A DNA stretch of 64,000 bases from Viridibacillus soli (lineage in GTDB: Bacteria > Bacillota > Bacilli > Bacillales_A > Planococcaceae), in assembly GCF_016612995.1 (NCBI RefSeq), contig NZ_JAEOAH010000003.1, positions 248,001 to 312,000 of the forward strand, written 5' to 3'. A program made the translations under genes and the position numbers. This document shows positions 28,069 through 36,366 of the stretch, piece after piece. Below the pieces are notes generated by a model. It saw only the letters and a list, made by a program, of their open reading frames with translations. It had not been told where the DNA came from and searched no databases. Positions within the stretch are counted from its first letter, which is position 1. Each line of letters opens with the position of its first letter.

Positions 28069-29796
28069 ATGTTTGCTACTATTAGACCCAAATTAGAAAT
28101 GGCTCAGCTACTTCAACGAGGAACTGACATAAACACAATTGGGAGATTTAAGGATACTCTAGCTTTTAATAATTTCCATAAAAAAGATGAAGACAACTTA
28201 AAAGAACTTCATGCAAAGTTAATGGAATGCACACCTTCTATGCGCGACATTTTCACAGAATACTTAGGGGAAATTGCGCCAAATAAACATAACCCTATTT
28301 CCGAAAAATATATCGAACAATACTTAAATTCATTCTTTTTAGATCCTCGAGACGATAAATACGTTGATCAAACAGTTCGTTTCTTTTATCTATTTAGACA
28401 TCATAAATTCGAACCAGGTAAAACGATTGTTATGTTTAATCAATTCGCATTTTATGTGACTACTCATATATTGTATAACTTTGGTTATAAACCTGCCAAA
28501 GCATTCGACTTGATGCGTTCATTTCAAGCTGCAGTGAACATCGACCAAGAGCTATTATTTGAGGTAGCAACTGAAAGAATGATCGAACATGCAGTCAGCG
28601 AAGTTTCTTCACTAATGGATACAAACTCTCAAATCAATTATATGAAAGATCTTATTTATAGTTTAGACCGTCAAAATGAAGAAATCCAATCATCCACTGC
28701 GGCAACTGAACAAATCACTGCTTCCATAAGCGAAGTTGCTAAAACATCTACTCGTATTTCTGAAAAAACAGCTGACTCTGTAGAATATGCAACAAATAGT
28801 AAAAATACCATTGACTTAGCGCTAAGTGAAATCTTTAAAACAGAAGAAACTTTTACATCAATCGTTGAATCTTTCGGTGAATTACAAAAGCGTGTCAATG
28901 ATATCGAAAATGTTGTTACACTAATTAAAGAAATTGCTGACCAAACAAATTTACTTGCGCTAAACGCTTCCATTGAAGCTGCTCGCGCGGGTGAACACGG
29001 TAAAGGCTTTGCTGTTGTTGCACAAGAAGTACGCAAACTAGCTGAAAACACAGTATCAGCTTTAGGCGAAGTTTCTTCAAATGTGCATCACCTAAAAAGT
29101 TACTCAAGCAATGTCGCAGCATCCATTTCCCATACAACAACTATTATTAAAGATGCAACAAGTGAAGCCAAAGACTCTCTTCCTCTACTTTCTTCAATCG
29201 TTGAAGCAATCGAAGAAATTAATGTGGATGTGACAAATACAGCAGCAATCTCTCAACAACAAGCTGCGGCAATAGATGAAGTTTCTCATCGTATGGTGCA
29301 AATTTCAGATTTACAAGATAATATTCGTGATTTGGGCCACTCTACATCTGCTGGTATCCACCAACTAGGTGCTGAAATTAATCATTTCCGCTTAAGCATC
29401 GTTGAAAGTAATAATGTACAACTTTCAAGTAACGCCCTATTGCAATTATCTAAAGCGGATCATATTATTTGGAAATGGCGCGTCTACAATATGTTCCTTG
29501 GATTAGAAAAAATCGATGAAAAAGAAGTATCTTCGCATAAAGATTGCCGACTGGGTAAATGGTACTCCTCAGACAAAGCACGTGAAAAATTCGGACAAGA
29601 AAGAGCTTATATCGAGTTAGATACACATCATCAAAAAGTTCACGAAGCCGCTAAAAGAGCAGCTATGTCCTATAATGCAGGTCGTGTAACTGACGCTGAA
29701 TTTGCTCTAAAAGAGGTAGAAGACTCCTCTCAAAAAGTACTACATTATATTAATGAACTACTTGAAAAATTGGAAAAAGAGCGTGCCATACTGTAA
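28069..29796 (+). CDS. Globin-type soluble chemoreceptor with C-terminal CZB domain
   Basis: 575 residues without membrane helices. Residues of about 1-185 resemble the globin-coupled sensor domain of HemAT, and the His pair of [14 protein letters not shown] (111-112) is a candidate heme ligand. A methyl-accepting signalling domain follows, with the conserved hairpin tip [20 protein letters not shown]. From about 450 a CZB zinc-binding domain is seen ([36 protein letters not shown]). It would sense oxygen or redox state and zinc or oxidants and signal to CheA from the cytosol. GGGGG precedes the ATG and a terminator follows. Confidence 0.85.
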   Translation: MFATIRPKLEMAQLLQRGTDINTIGRFKDTLAFNNFHKKDEDNLKELHAKLMECTPSMRDIFTEYLGEIAPNKHNPISEKYIEQYLNSFFLDPRDDKYVDQTVRFFYLFRHHKFEPGKTIVMFNQFAFYVTTHILYNFGYKPAKAFDLMRSFQAAVNIDQELLFEVATERMIEHAVSEVSSLMDTNSQINYMKDLIYSLDRQNEEIQSSTAATEQITASISEVAKTSTRISEKTADSVEYATNSKNTIDLALSEIFKTEETFTSIVESFGELQKRVNDIENVVTLIKEIADQTNLLALNASIEAARAGEHGKGFAVVAQEVRKLAENTVSALGEVSSNVHHLKSYSSNVAASISHTTTIIKDATSEAKDSLPLLSSIVEAIEEINVDVTNTAAISQQQAAAIDEVSHRMVQISDLQDNIRDLGHSTSAGIHQLGAEINHFRLSIVESNNVQLSSNALLQLSKADHIIWKWRVYNMFLGLEKIDEKEVSSHKDCRLGKWYSSDKAREKFGQERAYIELDTHHQKVHEAAKRAAMSYNAGRVTDAEFALKEVEDSSQKVLHYINELLEKLEKERAIL

Positions 29797-29811
29797 GATT
29801 ACAGTAGGAGT

Positions 29812-29840
29812 GCCGATATCAAAACGATTGTCGGCTTTCT
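29812..29840 (+). terminator. Terminator of the chemoreceptor gene
   Basis: GCCGA/TCGGC stem followed by TTTCT, 16 bases after the stop. Confidence 0.7.
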
Positions 29841-29867
29841 ACTCATTATGTTACAGGAGGCGAGCGG

Positions 29868-30149
29868 ATGAATAAGCGAGCGCATATCATCTTTAACGGC
29901 AACGTTCAAAATCACGGATATCGATTTTTCATTAAACAAAAAGCCATTGAAATCGGTTTAAAAGGGACATGCTTTCTAAATGAGCTTGAGCAAATTGAAG
30001 TCGACATTGAAGGCACCATTGAGCAAATCGACCAATTCCTTCAATTCGTCCAACGCGGTGTCAATCCACAAACGGAAAAGAATAGTTTTCGCGTTGAGTT
30101 ACATAATGATTTAAAGGGTTATACTTCTATGGAGTCGGATATTGTCTAA
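29868..30149 (+). CDS. acyP: Acylphosphatase
   Basis: 93 residues, the normal size. The phosphate loop is GNVQNHGYRFF, a divergent version of GxVQGVGFR that keeps the catalytic Arg (Arg19); CFLNEL supplies the catalytic Asn (Asn38). It hydrolyses acyl phosphates in the cytosol. The loop change from GV to NH is unusual and might lower activity. AGGAGG precedes the ATG and the terminator overlaps its stop. Confidence 0.85.
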   Translation: MNKRAHIIFNGNVQNHGYRFFIKQKAIEIGLKGTCFLNELEQIEVDIEGTIEQIDQFLQFVQRGVNPQTEKNSFRVELHNDLKGYTSMESDIV

Positions 30150-30163
30150 ACCGACTCTTTTTT
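30132..30163 (+). terminator. Terminator overlapping the acyP stop
   Basis: GAGTCGG/CCGACTC stem containing the acyP stop codon in its loop, followed by TTTTTTG. Confidence 0.85.
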
Positions 30164-30234
30164 GTACGGAAAAGCGAAACTTTCTGATGGCTCATTCGTA
30201 CCTAATATAAGAGCGTTTGAAGGAGGGATTTATA

Positions 30235-30888
30235 ATGCTCAATGTCGGACACTTTCTAGCAAGATATGCAATCACGATACCTTTCACTTTTATTATGTCA
30301 TTAGTTTATTTATTCGGTTTTGATCTTAACTTTCTTGAAAGCTCGGGCTTAACCATCATTACTTTTTTCGCTACAGCCTATATCATAAAAGGATACCAAT
30401 TCAGAAAACGTCTAAAAATAGTGGGCTTAACGCGCTCCGAGTATCGTCATATTAAAGAACAAATGACGCATGCTCAAACAAGAATAAAAAGCTTAAATAG
30501 ACACTACACAAAAGTTCGCTCTGTCGCGGCCTTCAAACAACTATTTGAAATGAATCGTTTAGCAAAACGCATCTTCCAAATCGTACGTACGAATCCAAAG
30601 AAATTTTACCAAGCAGAAGATTTCTTCTATGCCCATCTGGAATCAGCGTCTGAGTTAACAGAGAAATATGCGTTGCTTTCCACGCAACCGATTAAAGACA
30701 CAGATGTCCATATTGCACTACAGCAAACACGTGAAACGTTAGAAGACTTGAATCATTCAATGCAAGACGATTTACGCTCCGTCTTAGCATCTGATATAGA
30801 AGAGTTAAAAATGGAGCTCGATTTCGCTCAAATTTCAACACAAAAAAACAAACCTTTACTTGCCCGAGAGGAGAATTCACTTGACTAA
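30235..30888 (+). CDS. xpaC: XpaC family membrane protein
   Basis: 217 residues from the ATG at 30235 with GGAGGG upstream. Two hydrophobic helices at the N-terminus (ITIPFTFIMSLVYLFGF, LTIITFFATAYIIK) are followed by a long helical cytosolic part of the XpaC family (5-bromo-4-chloroindolyl phosphate hydrolysis protein). The name reflects an old screen; the actual role is uncertain. It overlaps the telA-type gene by 8 bases, the standard pairing of this operon in Bacilli. Confidence 0.88.
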   Translation: MLNVGHFLARYAITIPFTFIMSLVYLFGFDLNFLESSGLTIITFFATAYIIKGYQFRKRLKIVGLTRSEYRHIKEQMTHAQTRIKSLNRHYTKVRSVAAFKQLFEMNRLAKRIFQIVRTNPKKFYQAEDFFYAHLESASELTEKYALLSTQPIKDTDVHIALQQTRETLEDLNHSMQDDLRSVLASDIEELKMELDFAQISTQKNKPLLAREENSLD

Positions 30889-32080
30889 TAACCCTTCTTC
30901 ACCTGAACCAGCAAAAACAATGGACGATCTATTAAGCAATCCATTTGAAATGCAACCAGAGCTAGCGAAAGCACCAGCCGAATCCCATACTGAAGATACG
31001 CCTGTTAAACAAATGGACCGCCTATCTGATGAGGATAAAAAGAAAGCCGAACAACTTGCGGCACAAATTCCTGTCGGCAATTATGAATCCATTTTAACTT
31101 ACGGTGCCAATGCACAAAATGAACTTTCTCGCTTTTCACATCAAATGCTTGATCATGTACAACGTAAAGACATCGGCCCTGTTGGTGATGTTCTAAAAGA
31201 TTTAATGGATAAGCTATCTGAAATTGACCCTGAAGAGCTATCCCAAGGAAAAAAATCTGGACTGCGTAAACTTTTCAGCAAAATATCACGTCCAATTCAA
31301 GAGATGATGACAAAATACCAAAAGCTCAGCACCCAAATTGATCGCATTGGCATTCAATTAGAACATTCTAAACGTGGACTCGTAGAAGATGTGCATATGC
31401 TTGATAAATTGTATGAGCAAAACAAATTGTATTTCGAAGCATTAAACATTTATATTGCCGCAGCAGAATTAAAACGCGACGATATTACAGCAAAACTTTT
31501 GCCAGAATTACGCCATAAAGCAGAACTTGCTAATGACCAAATGCTCGTACAGGAAGTAAATGATATGGCACAATTCGTGGATCGCCTTGAAAAACGTATT
31601 TATGACTTACAGTTATCCCGTCAAATTACGATTCAATCAGCACCACAAATTCGTATGATCCAACAAACAAACCAAACTTTGGCAGAGAAAATTCAGGCAT
31701 CAATCATGACAGCTATTCCATTATGGAAAAACCAAATCGCCATCGCCCTTACATTGAACAACCAACGGAAAGCAGTAGAAGCACAAAAACAAGTAACGAA
31801 AACAACAAATGACTTGCTACTAAAAAACTCTGAAATGCTAAAAGTGAACACAATCGAGACAGCCAAAGAAAACGAACGTGGTCTCATCGAAATCGATACT
31901 TTGAAGAAAACACAAGAAAACCTTCTTCAAACAATCGAAGAAACACTACAAATTCAAGCAGACGGCCGTCAAAAACGAAAAGCTGCAGAAATCGAAATCG
32001 CTCGCATGGAAGGCGAACTAAAACAACGTTTATTAGCTATCCATACGCAGCAACAGAATAATAATCGTACGAATTACTAA
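30881..32080 (+). CDS. telA: TelA family toxic anion resistance protein
   Basis: About 399 residues, all helical. The start is the TTG at 30881 with GAGGAG upstream, inside the end of xpaC; earlier starts have no site. Family blocks include NYESILTYGANAQNELSRFS, YIAAAELKRDD and the C-terminal MTAIPLWKNQIAIALTLNNQ. TelA/YceH proteins are linked to tellurite and cell-envelope stress resistance, with an unknown mechanism. Its 3' end and terminator are duplicated, in decayed form, at 36078-36296 on the far side of the toxin gene. Confidence 0.9.
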   Translation: MTNNPSSPEPAKTMDDLLSNPFEMQPELAKAPAESHTEDTPVKQMDRLSDEDKKKAEQLAAQIPVGNYESILTYGANAQNELSRFSHQMLDHVQRKDIGPVGDVLKDLMDKLSEIDPEELSQGKKSGLRKLFSKISRPIQEMMTKYQKLSTQIDRIGIQLEHSKRGLVEDVHMLDKLYEQNKLYFEALNIYIAAAELKRDDITAKLLPELRHKAELANDQMLVQEVNDMAQFVDRLEKRIYDLQLSRQITIQSAPQIRMIQQTNQTLAEKIQASIMTAIPLWKNQIAIALTLNNQRKAVEAQKQVTKTTNDLLLKNSEMLKVNTIETAKENERGLIEIDTLKKTQENLLQTIEETLQIQADGRQKRKAAEIEIARMEGELKQRLLAIHTQQQNNNRTNY

Positions 32081-32090
32081 AGTATCAAAA

Positions 32091-32126
32091 AGAGCTCAAT
32101 TCTTTTATTAGAATTGGGCCCTTTTC
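32091..32126 (+). terminator. Terminator of xpaC-telA
   Basis: AGAGCTCAATTC pairs imperfectly with GAATTGGGCCCT and is followed by TTTCTC. A cleaner copy stands at 36261. Confidence 0.75.
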
Positions 32127-32753
32127 TCAATTTCACTATAAGCTTTTGCATAAACAATCATTGTAATAAATGTCGATAATAAATAAACTATTGTGAGAAT
32201 TTGTATATAAAGATTACATAAAGTTGTTAGGATTCACCTTGATTACATTAATGTTTTTCCAAATCAAAGAATTTTTTTCAGATTAGTAGTCCCAAACTGT
32301 AATACCTCAGTATCTGTACCTCCGAAATAGATTCTATTATTTATTCATCTTCGTTACTATAATTCATATCTATTGATTATCAGTAATCATTTAACTTCCA
32401 AAAAGGGAATACCATAATTTATTATCCAAAAGTAAATGAATCTCCTGTTTTTTCATTGAGTTATTACTGCTAAAGCTCCTAAATTTATTGAGTTTATTGA
32501 ACACTATCTCCATTTCATATGTATGTCTACCACTGTTTACCAGATAAACTTCCTTTACCTAAAATTTATTTATTTTGCGCTTTTTATCCATTAATACATC
32601 TCCTTAGAATATATAAATTTTCATATACATTTAGGATATGTAAGCCTACCTACGGGACTGTCAATAATTCTGTTTAAATGACAATCCAACCTTCTCTTGT
32701 AGATCATCACTTTTGAATTTTTAAGTACTTTTGTTCGAAGGAATGATTTTGAT
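32127..32753. other. AT-rich left part of the toxin cassette, no gene
   Basis: No gene can be read. Near 32660 the sequence GGGACTGTCAATAATTCTG resembles transposon end sequences, but it has no visible partner, so I leave it as a note. Confidence 0.35.
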
Positions 32754-32783
32754 TTTGAGGAAGGGGCACCCCTTCCTCAAAAC
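32754..32783. repeat. Perfect 14-bp hairpin with 2-base loop
   Basis: TTTTGAGGAAGGGG and CCCCTTCCTCAAAA separated by CA. It has no T tail in either direction that would make it a simple terminator, and it lies 160 bases before the IS6 remnant. It may be a folded end of a mobile element. Confidence 0.6.
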
Positions 32784-32943
32784 CAAAATTTCGCGCTGCG
32801 CGTTCCTCGGGCTTATTCTTGTGATTCAAACATCGCTTCGAGTTTTCACGTGCCTGATTGAAACCGATATGACAACGTGTCGCGAATTTCTGATTATAAT
32901 CTTCAAACTACGACACTAAAGATGTCATGATGTTAGATGGATT

Positions 32944-33122
32944 AGGCCTATTAAAAACGAGCCCGTTCCATGTTGGGATTGAAATCGTTTCGAACGTCCA
33001 CCTATATTTTGAGTGGTATCGAAGCTATGCAAATGGTTAAAAAAGATCAATCTCATCAGCGAGCAAAGTCTTCCCAAAATGAGGTTGAATTCAATCATAA
33101 GTTGTTCGAAGTAGCTGCTTAA
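32944..33122 (+). pseudogene. IS6/IS240-family transposase C-terminal remnant
   Basis: Allowing one frameshift near 32957, the plus strand reads RPIK then RARSMLGLKSFRTSTYILSG and goes on IEAMQMVKKDQSHQRAKSSQ to a stop at 33120-33122. This is the last 55-60 residues of IS6-family transposases of the IS240 type (RSMLGFKSFxTAxxxLxGIExMHMIKK). The catalytic part is missing. IS240-type elements are classic companions of Bacillus cry genes; here the cry gene ends 94 bases away on the opposite strand. Confidence 0.75.
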
Positions 33123-33215
33123 TCCCAAAGTTAACAGGATATTACCATTCTATGTTTCTATTTTATTATTTTTGCACCACCCAAATTATCAATCTTTATT
33201 CAAACTCCACATCAT

Positions 33216-35612
33216 CTACTTTTTTGCACCGATAACTTTAACATCATCAAATAACACCCTGGATGTTCCACCTGATGTTAGAATCCCAACATGAGTTCTA
33301 CCAAGATTACGTTTTGTAATAAAATCTAGTTTCAGTTCTCGATAGCCTGCTCCTCCCTTAAGTTCAACTGTTTTTTTTATTCTCTCTCCTGCTGCATTAT
33401 CTGTAAATATAGTTACATTTTGTAACTTATTTTTATCAGTGGACTCTAATTTTACTTTCATACTCAAGGTATATTTGGAGTTTGATGCTACTTGATTTTC
33501 AATATATGTCCAAGTATCTCCATTTGATTCAATCCTACCAGCTTTACCTGTCACACCTCCATCTACAATACCACCTATGTTTGTCCAAGTTAACCGTTGT
33601 TTGTCAAAATTATCTTGGGCTATAACTTCATCTTTTTCTACAGGTTCTAGTTCAATATGATCTAAGGAAAATTTCCCTTTTGTATTTTCAATTTTCAAGT
33701 CGTTTGTTCCCCATTTTAGCTTAACAGTCGGTCCTTCTATAATCTTATAATAACCATATTCACCTTTAACAGTGTCTGCGGCATGTCCTGTAGTAGGGAT
33801 AGTAGTCTCCCCTACAGCGCTACCATTGTGTGAAAGCCTAATCGTAGAGGTTTCGTTAGCCGCAACCCTATATCTAATTTTATATTCTTGCTCTTTATAA
33901 GTAGTTACGCTATACCCTAAATAAGAGTTAGTAGTATCTGTCTTCATTGCCTTTTGCTGTGCATGTATAGGTTCAACTTGTGGTTTAAAATTACTCATTC
34001 CTCTAGAATACATCTCAGCTGGGATTGAAGTGATCATATTTGTCATCAATTCGGTTCCGAGTGTAAGACGTTTGTCGGCAAATCCAAATACTACTGCATC
34101 AATTCCATCAAATCCAGATTGAGTGCTTCTATTAAATGCGTGAACAAGAGAAATCATTTGATTAGGAAATTCAAAAGTAGATACCTTCTCCTTTCCAGCT
34201 CCAGAGATGGATGTACCAAATCGAGGGTACGTCTTCCCGTTATCATGGGTAATGGTCAAATGAAAAGGAGTAATTTCTGATCCCATCGTAACTTTAGTTA
34301 AAGGATTACTATAGGCATGAATCTTGTCTCTTAAAATTCCTCCATTCGTATTTCCAACCCATCCAGGAGTAGAATAATTACTCCCACCAACCACACGATT
34401 GGAGTACCAAGGTCGAATGGCATCAATACGATCAAAATCTCGTATGTCGAGCTCCATCAGGCCACCTTTATATTCTTGAGATGCTAAGATATTATTAATA
34501 TCTTGCCATGTTCTTTCTTTTGGTTGGACTTTCCCTCCAATATCTGAATAAATTTGCCTAGAATTATTCAGCATAGCTCCTCTTGAATATGCACTAGGAT
34601 CGGTAGATGGAAACAAGGCTACAAAGTCTAGAACACTTAATGTATATTCCCTTACATATTCATTAATATGATTCCATCTATCCGTATTCCTATATTTTTC
34701 TTGGGTATTAATCTGTTCAGCTTCTTTTTTTCTTTTCTCCAAGCCATCGTTATATACTCTCATAGCATAATCAGTATATTCTCGAATAAGTTGTTTCTGT
34801 TGATCCTTATACCCTTCCAATTGATTTTTATCCATTCCCCACTCTTCTGCATTTAAAATAATATCTCTCAGTAATAATAGATGAGCATTTGCAGCTTGCA
34901 CAAAGATCGGAGCTGTTATTTGTTGATACACAGAATCTGTTGACTTTTCAGGCGTTTGAATAACTTTGATAAATCCTTTGAACTCTCGATCTGCTGCCCG
35001 AGCAGCCTCGATTACTGGTGTTCCAGGCTCTTCAACTCTTGCAAAACTATTTCTACTGTCATTATATATTTGCAAAACTCGTTGATAGTCTTCTAGATAT
35101 GACGTAGCACGACTAAAATTAGCCCCCATAAGATAGCTATGATAATCAGTTATTTTACTATCTATATTTGTCTTAATGTATTCTTCTAATTGTTTCCACA
35201 TATCAGTTTGGTTGCTACTTGTAGCTGGCATAAATACATCCCAAATGCTTGCTAATAGACTAGCTGGTGGCGGTAATAAAGATAAACCTGTTGTCATCAT
35301 GCCTTTTAGAAAAGCCAGAGTACCCGAACCCGCATCTTTCTTTTGCTGGATATCCGTTAATAGAGGTCTCCACTGATTATTATTAAATGCATTTATAAAC
35401 TGATCTAACGTTACTCCTTTATAAGGGTTGTCAAACCAAGCTTTCGAATCCCATAAAGGATTATTAGGATCACCATTTTTTATTTGATTTTCTTTGGAAT
35501 CTTCTTTTTGTTCAGTTTCTGCAAATACCGTGTTAGCAGTTGGAATGTATGCTCCAGTAAATACACTTGCAGCTACTGTCATTGATAATATTTTTTTATA
35601 TTTCTTTTTCAT
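33216..35612 (-). CDS. Three-domain Cry-type pesticidal toxin with signal peptide and extra C-terminal domain
   Basis: 798 residues. Residues 1-31 form a secretion signal (KKKYKK, apolar core, VFA-ETE). Domain I is marked by conserved block 1, APIFVQAANAHLLLLRD (234-250), and block 2, EYTLSVLDFVALFPSTDP (322-339). Domain II ends near ITSIPAEMYSRG. Domain III has block 4-like EYKIRYRVAANE and block 5-like FSLDHIELEPVE (to about 672). A further 120-residue beta domain with QDNFDKQRLTWTN and GDTWTYIENQ looks like a carbohydrate-binding jelly roll. Cry toxins make pores in insect or nematode gut. The long crystal-forming half is absent, so secretion is likelier than crystal formation. AAGGAGG precedes the ATG. 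Confidence 0.9.
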   Translation of the reverse strand: MKKKYKKILSMTVAASVFTGAYIPTANTVFAETEQKEDSKENQIKNGDPNNPLWDSKAWFDNPYKGVTLDQFINAFNNNQWRPLLTDIQQKKDAGSGTLAFLKGMMTTGLSLLPPPASLLASIWDVFMPATSSNQTDMWKQLEEYIKTNIDSKITDYHSYLMGANFSRATSYLEDYQRVLQIYNDSRNSFARVEEPGTPVIEAARAADREFKGFIKVIQTPEKSTDSVYQQITAPIFVQAANAHLLLLRDIILNAEEWGMDKNQLEGYKDQQKQLIREYTDYAMRVYNDGLEKRKKEAEQINTQEKYRNTDRWNHINEYVREYTLSVLDFVALFPSTDPSAYSRGAMLNNSRQIYSDIGGKVQPKERTWQDINNILASQEYKGGLMELDIRDFDRIDAIRPWYSNRVVGGSNYSTPGWVGNTNGGILRDKIHAYSNPLTKVTMGSEITPFHLTITHDNGKTYPRFGTSISGAGKEKVSTFEFPNQMISLVHAFNRSTQSGFDGIDAVVFGFADKRLTLGTELMTNMITSIPAEMYSRGMSNFKPQVEPIHAQQKAMKTDTTNSYLGYSVTTYKEQEYKIRYRVAANETSTIRLSHNGSAVGETTIPTTGHAADTVKGEYGYYKIIEGPTVKLKWGTNDLKIENTKGKFSLDHIELEPVEKDEVIAQDNFDKQRLTWTNIGGIVDGGVTGKAGRIESNGDTWTYIENQVASNSKYTLSMKVKLESTDKNKLQNVTIFTDNAAGERIKKTVELKGGAGYRELKLDFITKRNLGRTHVGILTSGGTSRVLFDDVKVIGAKK

Positions 35613-35638
35613 AAGATTTCCTCCTCCTTATAAAACTA

Positions 35639-35820
35639 TCATTTTACGTTTTGTGTAGAAGCGAACAAGAGCAAATGATTAAAACCTTTACCGTTTTGGT
35701 ATTCCAAATTTGTCTGGTGAGGTTCCTATGCATAAGAATCATTAGGTACAATAACCCAGTTATTAGAACTGTGAAGAAGTGCACTATTGCTACCTTTTTG
35801 CAAAGCATGTTTAGTGCCCT
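35639..35820 (-). pseudogene. Decayed gene upstream of the toxin
   Basis: One minus-strand frame reads GTKHALQKGSNSALLHSSNN and WVIVPNDSYA, then after a single stop EPHQTNLEYQNGKGFNHLLL and FASTQNVK to a terminal stop. The residue pattern is clearly protein-like but I do not recognise the family. At 35902 an ATG with a strong AAAGGAGGT opens a 17-codon frame (MKSAKLIVQIVYSIEVK) that could be its former start. It ends 27 bases before the toxin gene, so the two may once have formed an operon. Confidence 0.4.
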
Positions 35821-36077
35821 CTTACATTAATTTTTATGGTCTAAACATTCACTTAACTTCTATGGAATACACTATCTGTACAATTAATTTTGCACTTTTC
35901 ATCCATACCTCCTTTCTTCTAATTAATTATAAAGGTAAAATGAAGAGCAATAATTTCAATATTAATAGAATCAATTTCATAAATCGTATTTTTTAGAAAA
36001 CAGACTACTCCCATAGTGCAAAATCTATTTTTAAAAATTATTCTACGTTTGGTTGTTCACGTAAAGCTTGGTTGGTA

Positions 36078-36251
36078 CAATCGACTGCTAGTAAATACAT
36101 GTGATGAAAGCAAAAGTAAACGAACGTGGTCTCTTCGAAATCGAGTCATTATAGAAAACACAAGAAAACCTTCTTCAAACAATCGAAGAAACTTTGCAAA
36201 TCCCACTCTATTCATACTTAACAACAAAATAATAACCGTATCCATTACTAA
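36078..36251 (+). pseudogene. Decayed second copy of the telA 3' end
   Basis: The bases CGAACGTGGTCTC, AAAACACAAGAAAACCTTC and TTCAAACAATCGAAGAAAC repeat the end of telA (about 31870-31960). After an internal deletion of about 75 bases the copy reads to CATTACTAA at the same place as the telA stop. In-frame stops make it non-coding. It is followed by the matching terminator. Confidence 0.8.
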
Positions 36252-36260
36252 AATAGAAAA

Positions 36261-36296
36261 AGAGCTCAATTCTTTTATTGAATTGAGCTCTTTTTT
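36261..36296 (+). terminator. Terminator, second copy of the telA terminator
   Basis: Perfect 12-bp stem AGAGCTCAATTC/GAATTGAGCTCT and TTTTTT. The first 12 bases and the loop start are identical to the telA terminator at 32091. Confidence 0.85.
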
Positions 36297-36366
36297 GAAC
36301 ACTTATTTTGATATGCCCAAATAAATTTTAATAATTCTTAAACAATATATTCGATCAAGAATAGTA

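Noticed and set aside
32660..32690. Possible IS256-like terminal repeat
   Set aside because: Only one end is seen, no matching inverted partner was found and no IS256 transposase lies nearby.
32925..33128. 67-codon minus-strand ORF beside the toxin
   Set aside because: It is the antisense shadow of the IS6 transposase remnant, whose plus-strand reading matches the family.
35787..35996. 69-codon plus-strand ORF upstream of the toxin
   Set aside because: No ribosome site; it runs antisense to the protein-like remnant on the minus strand.
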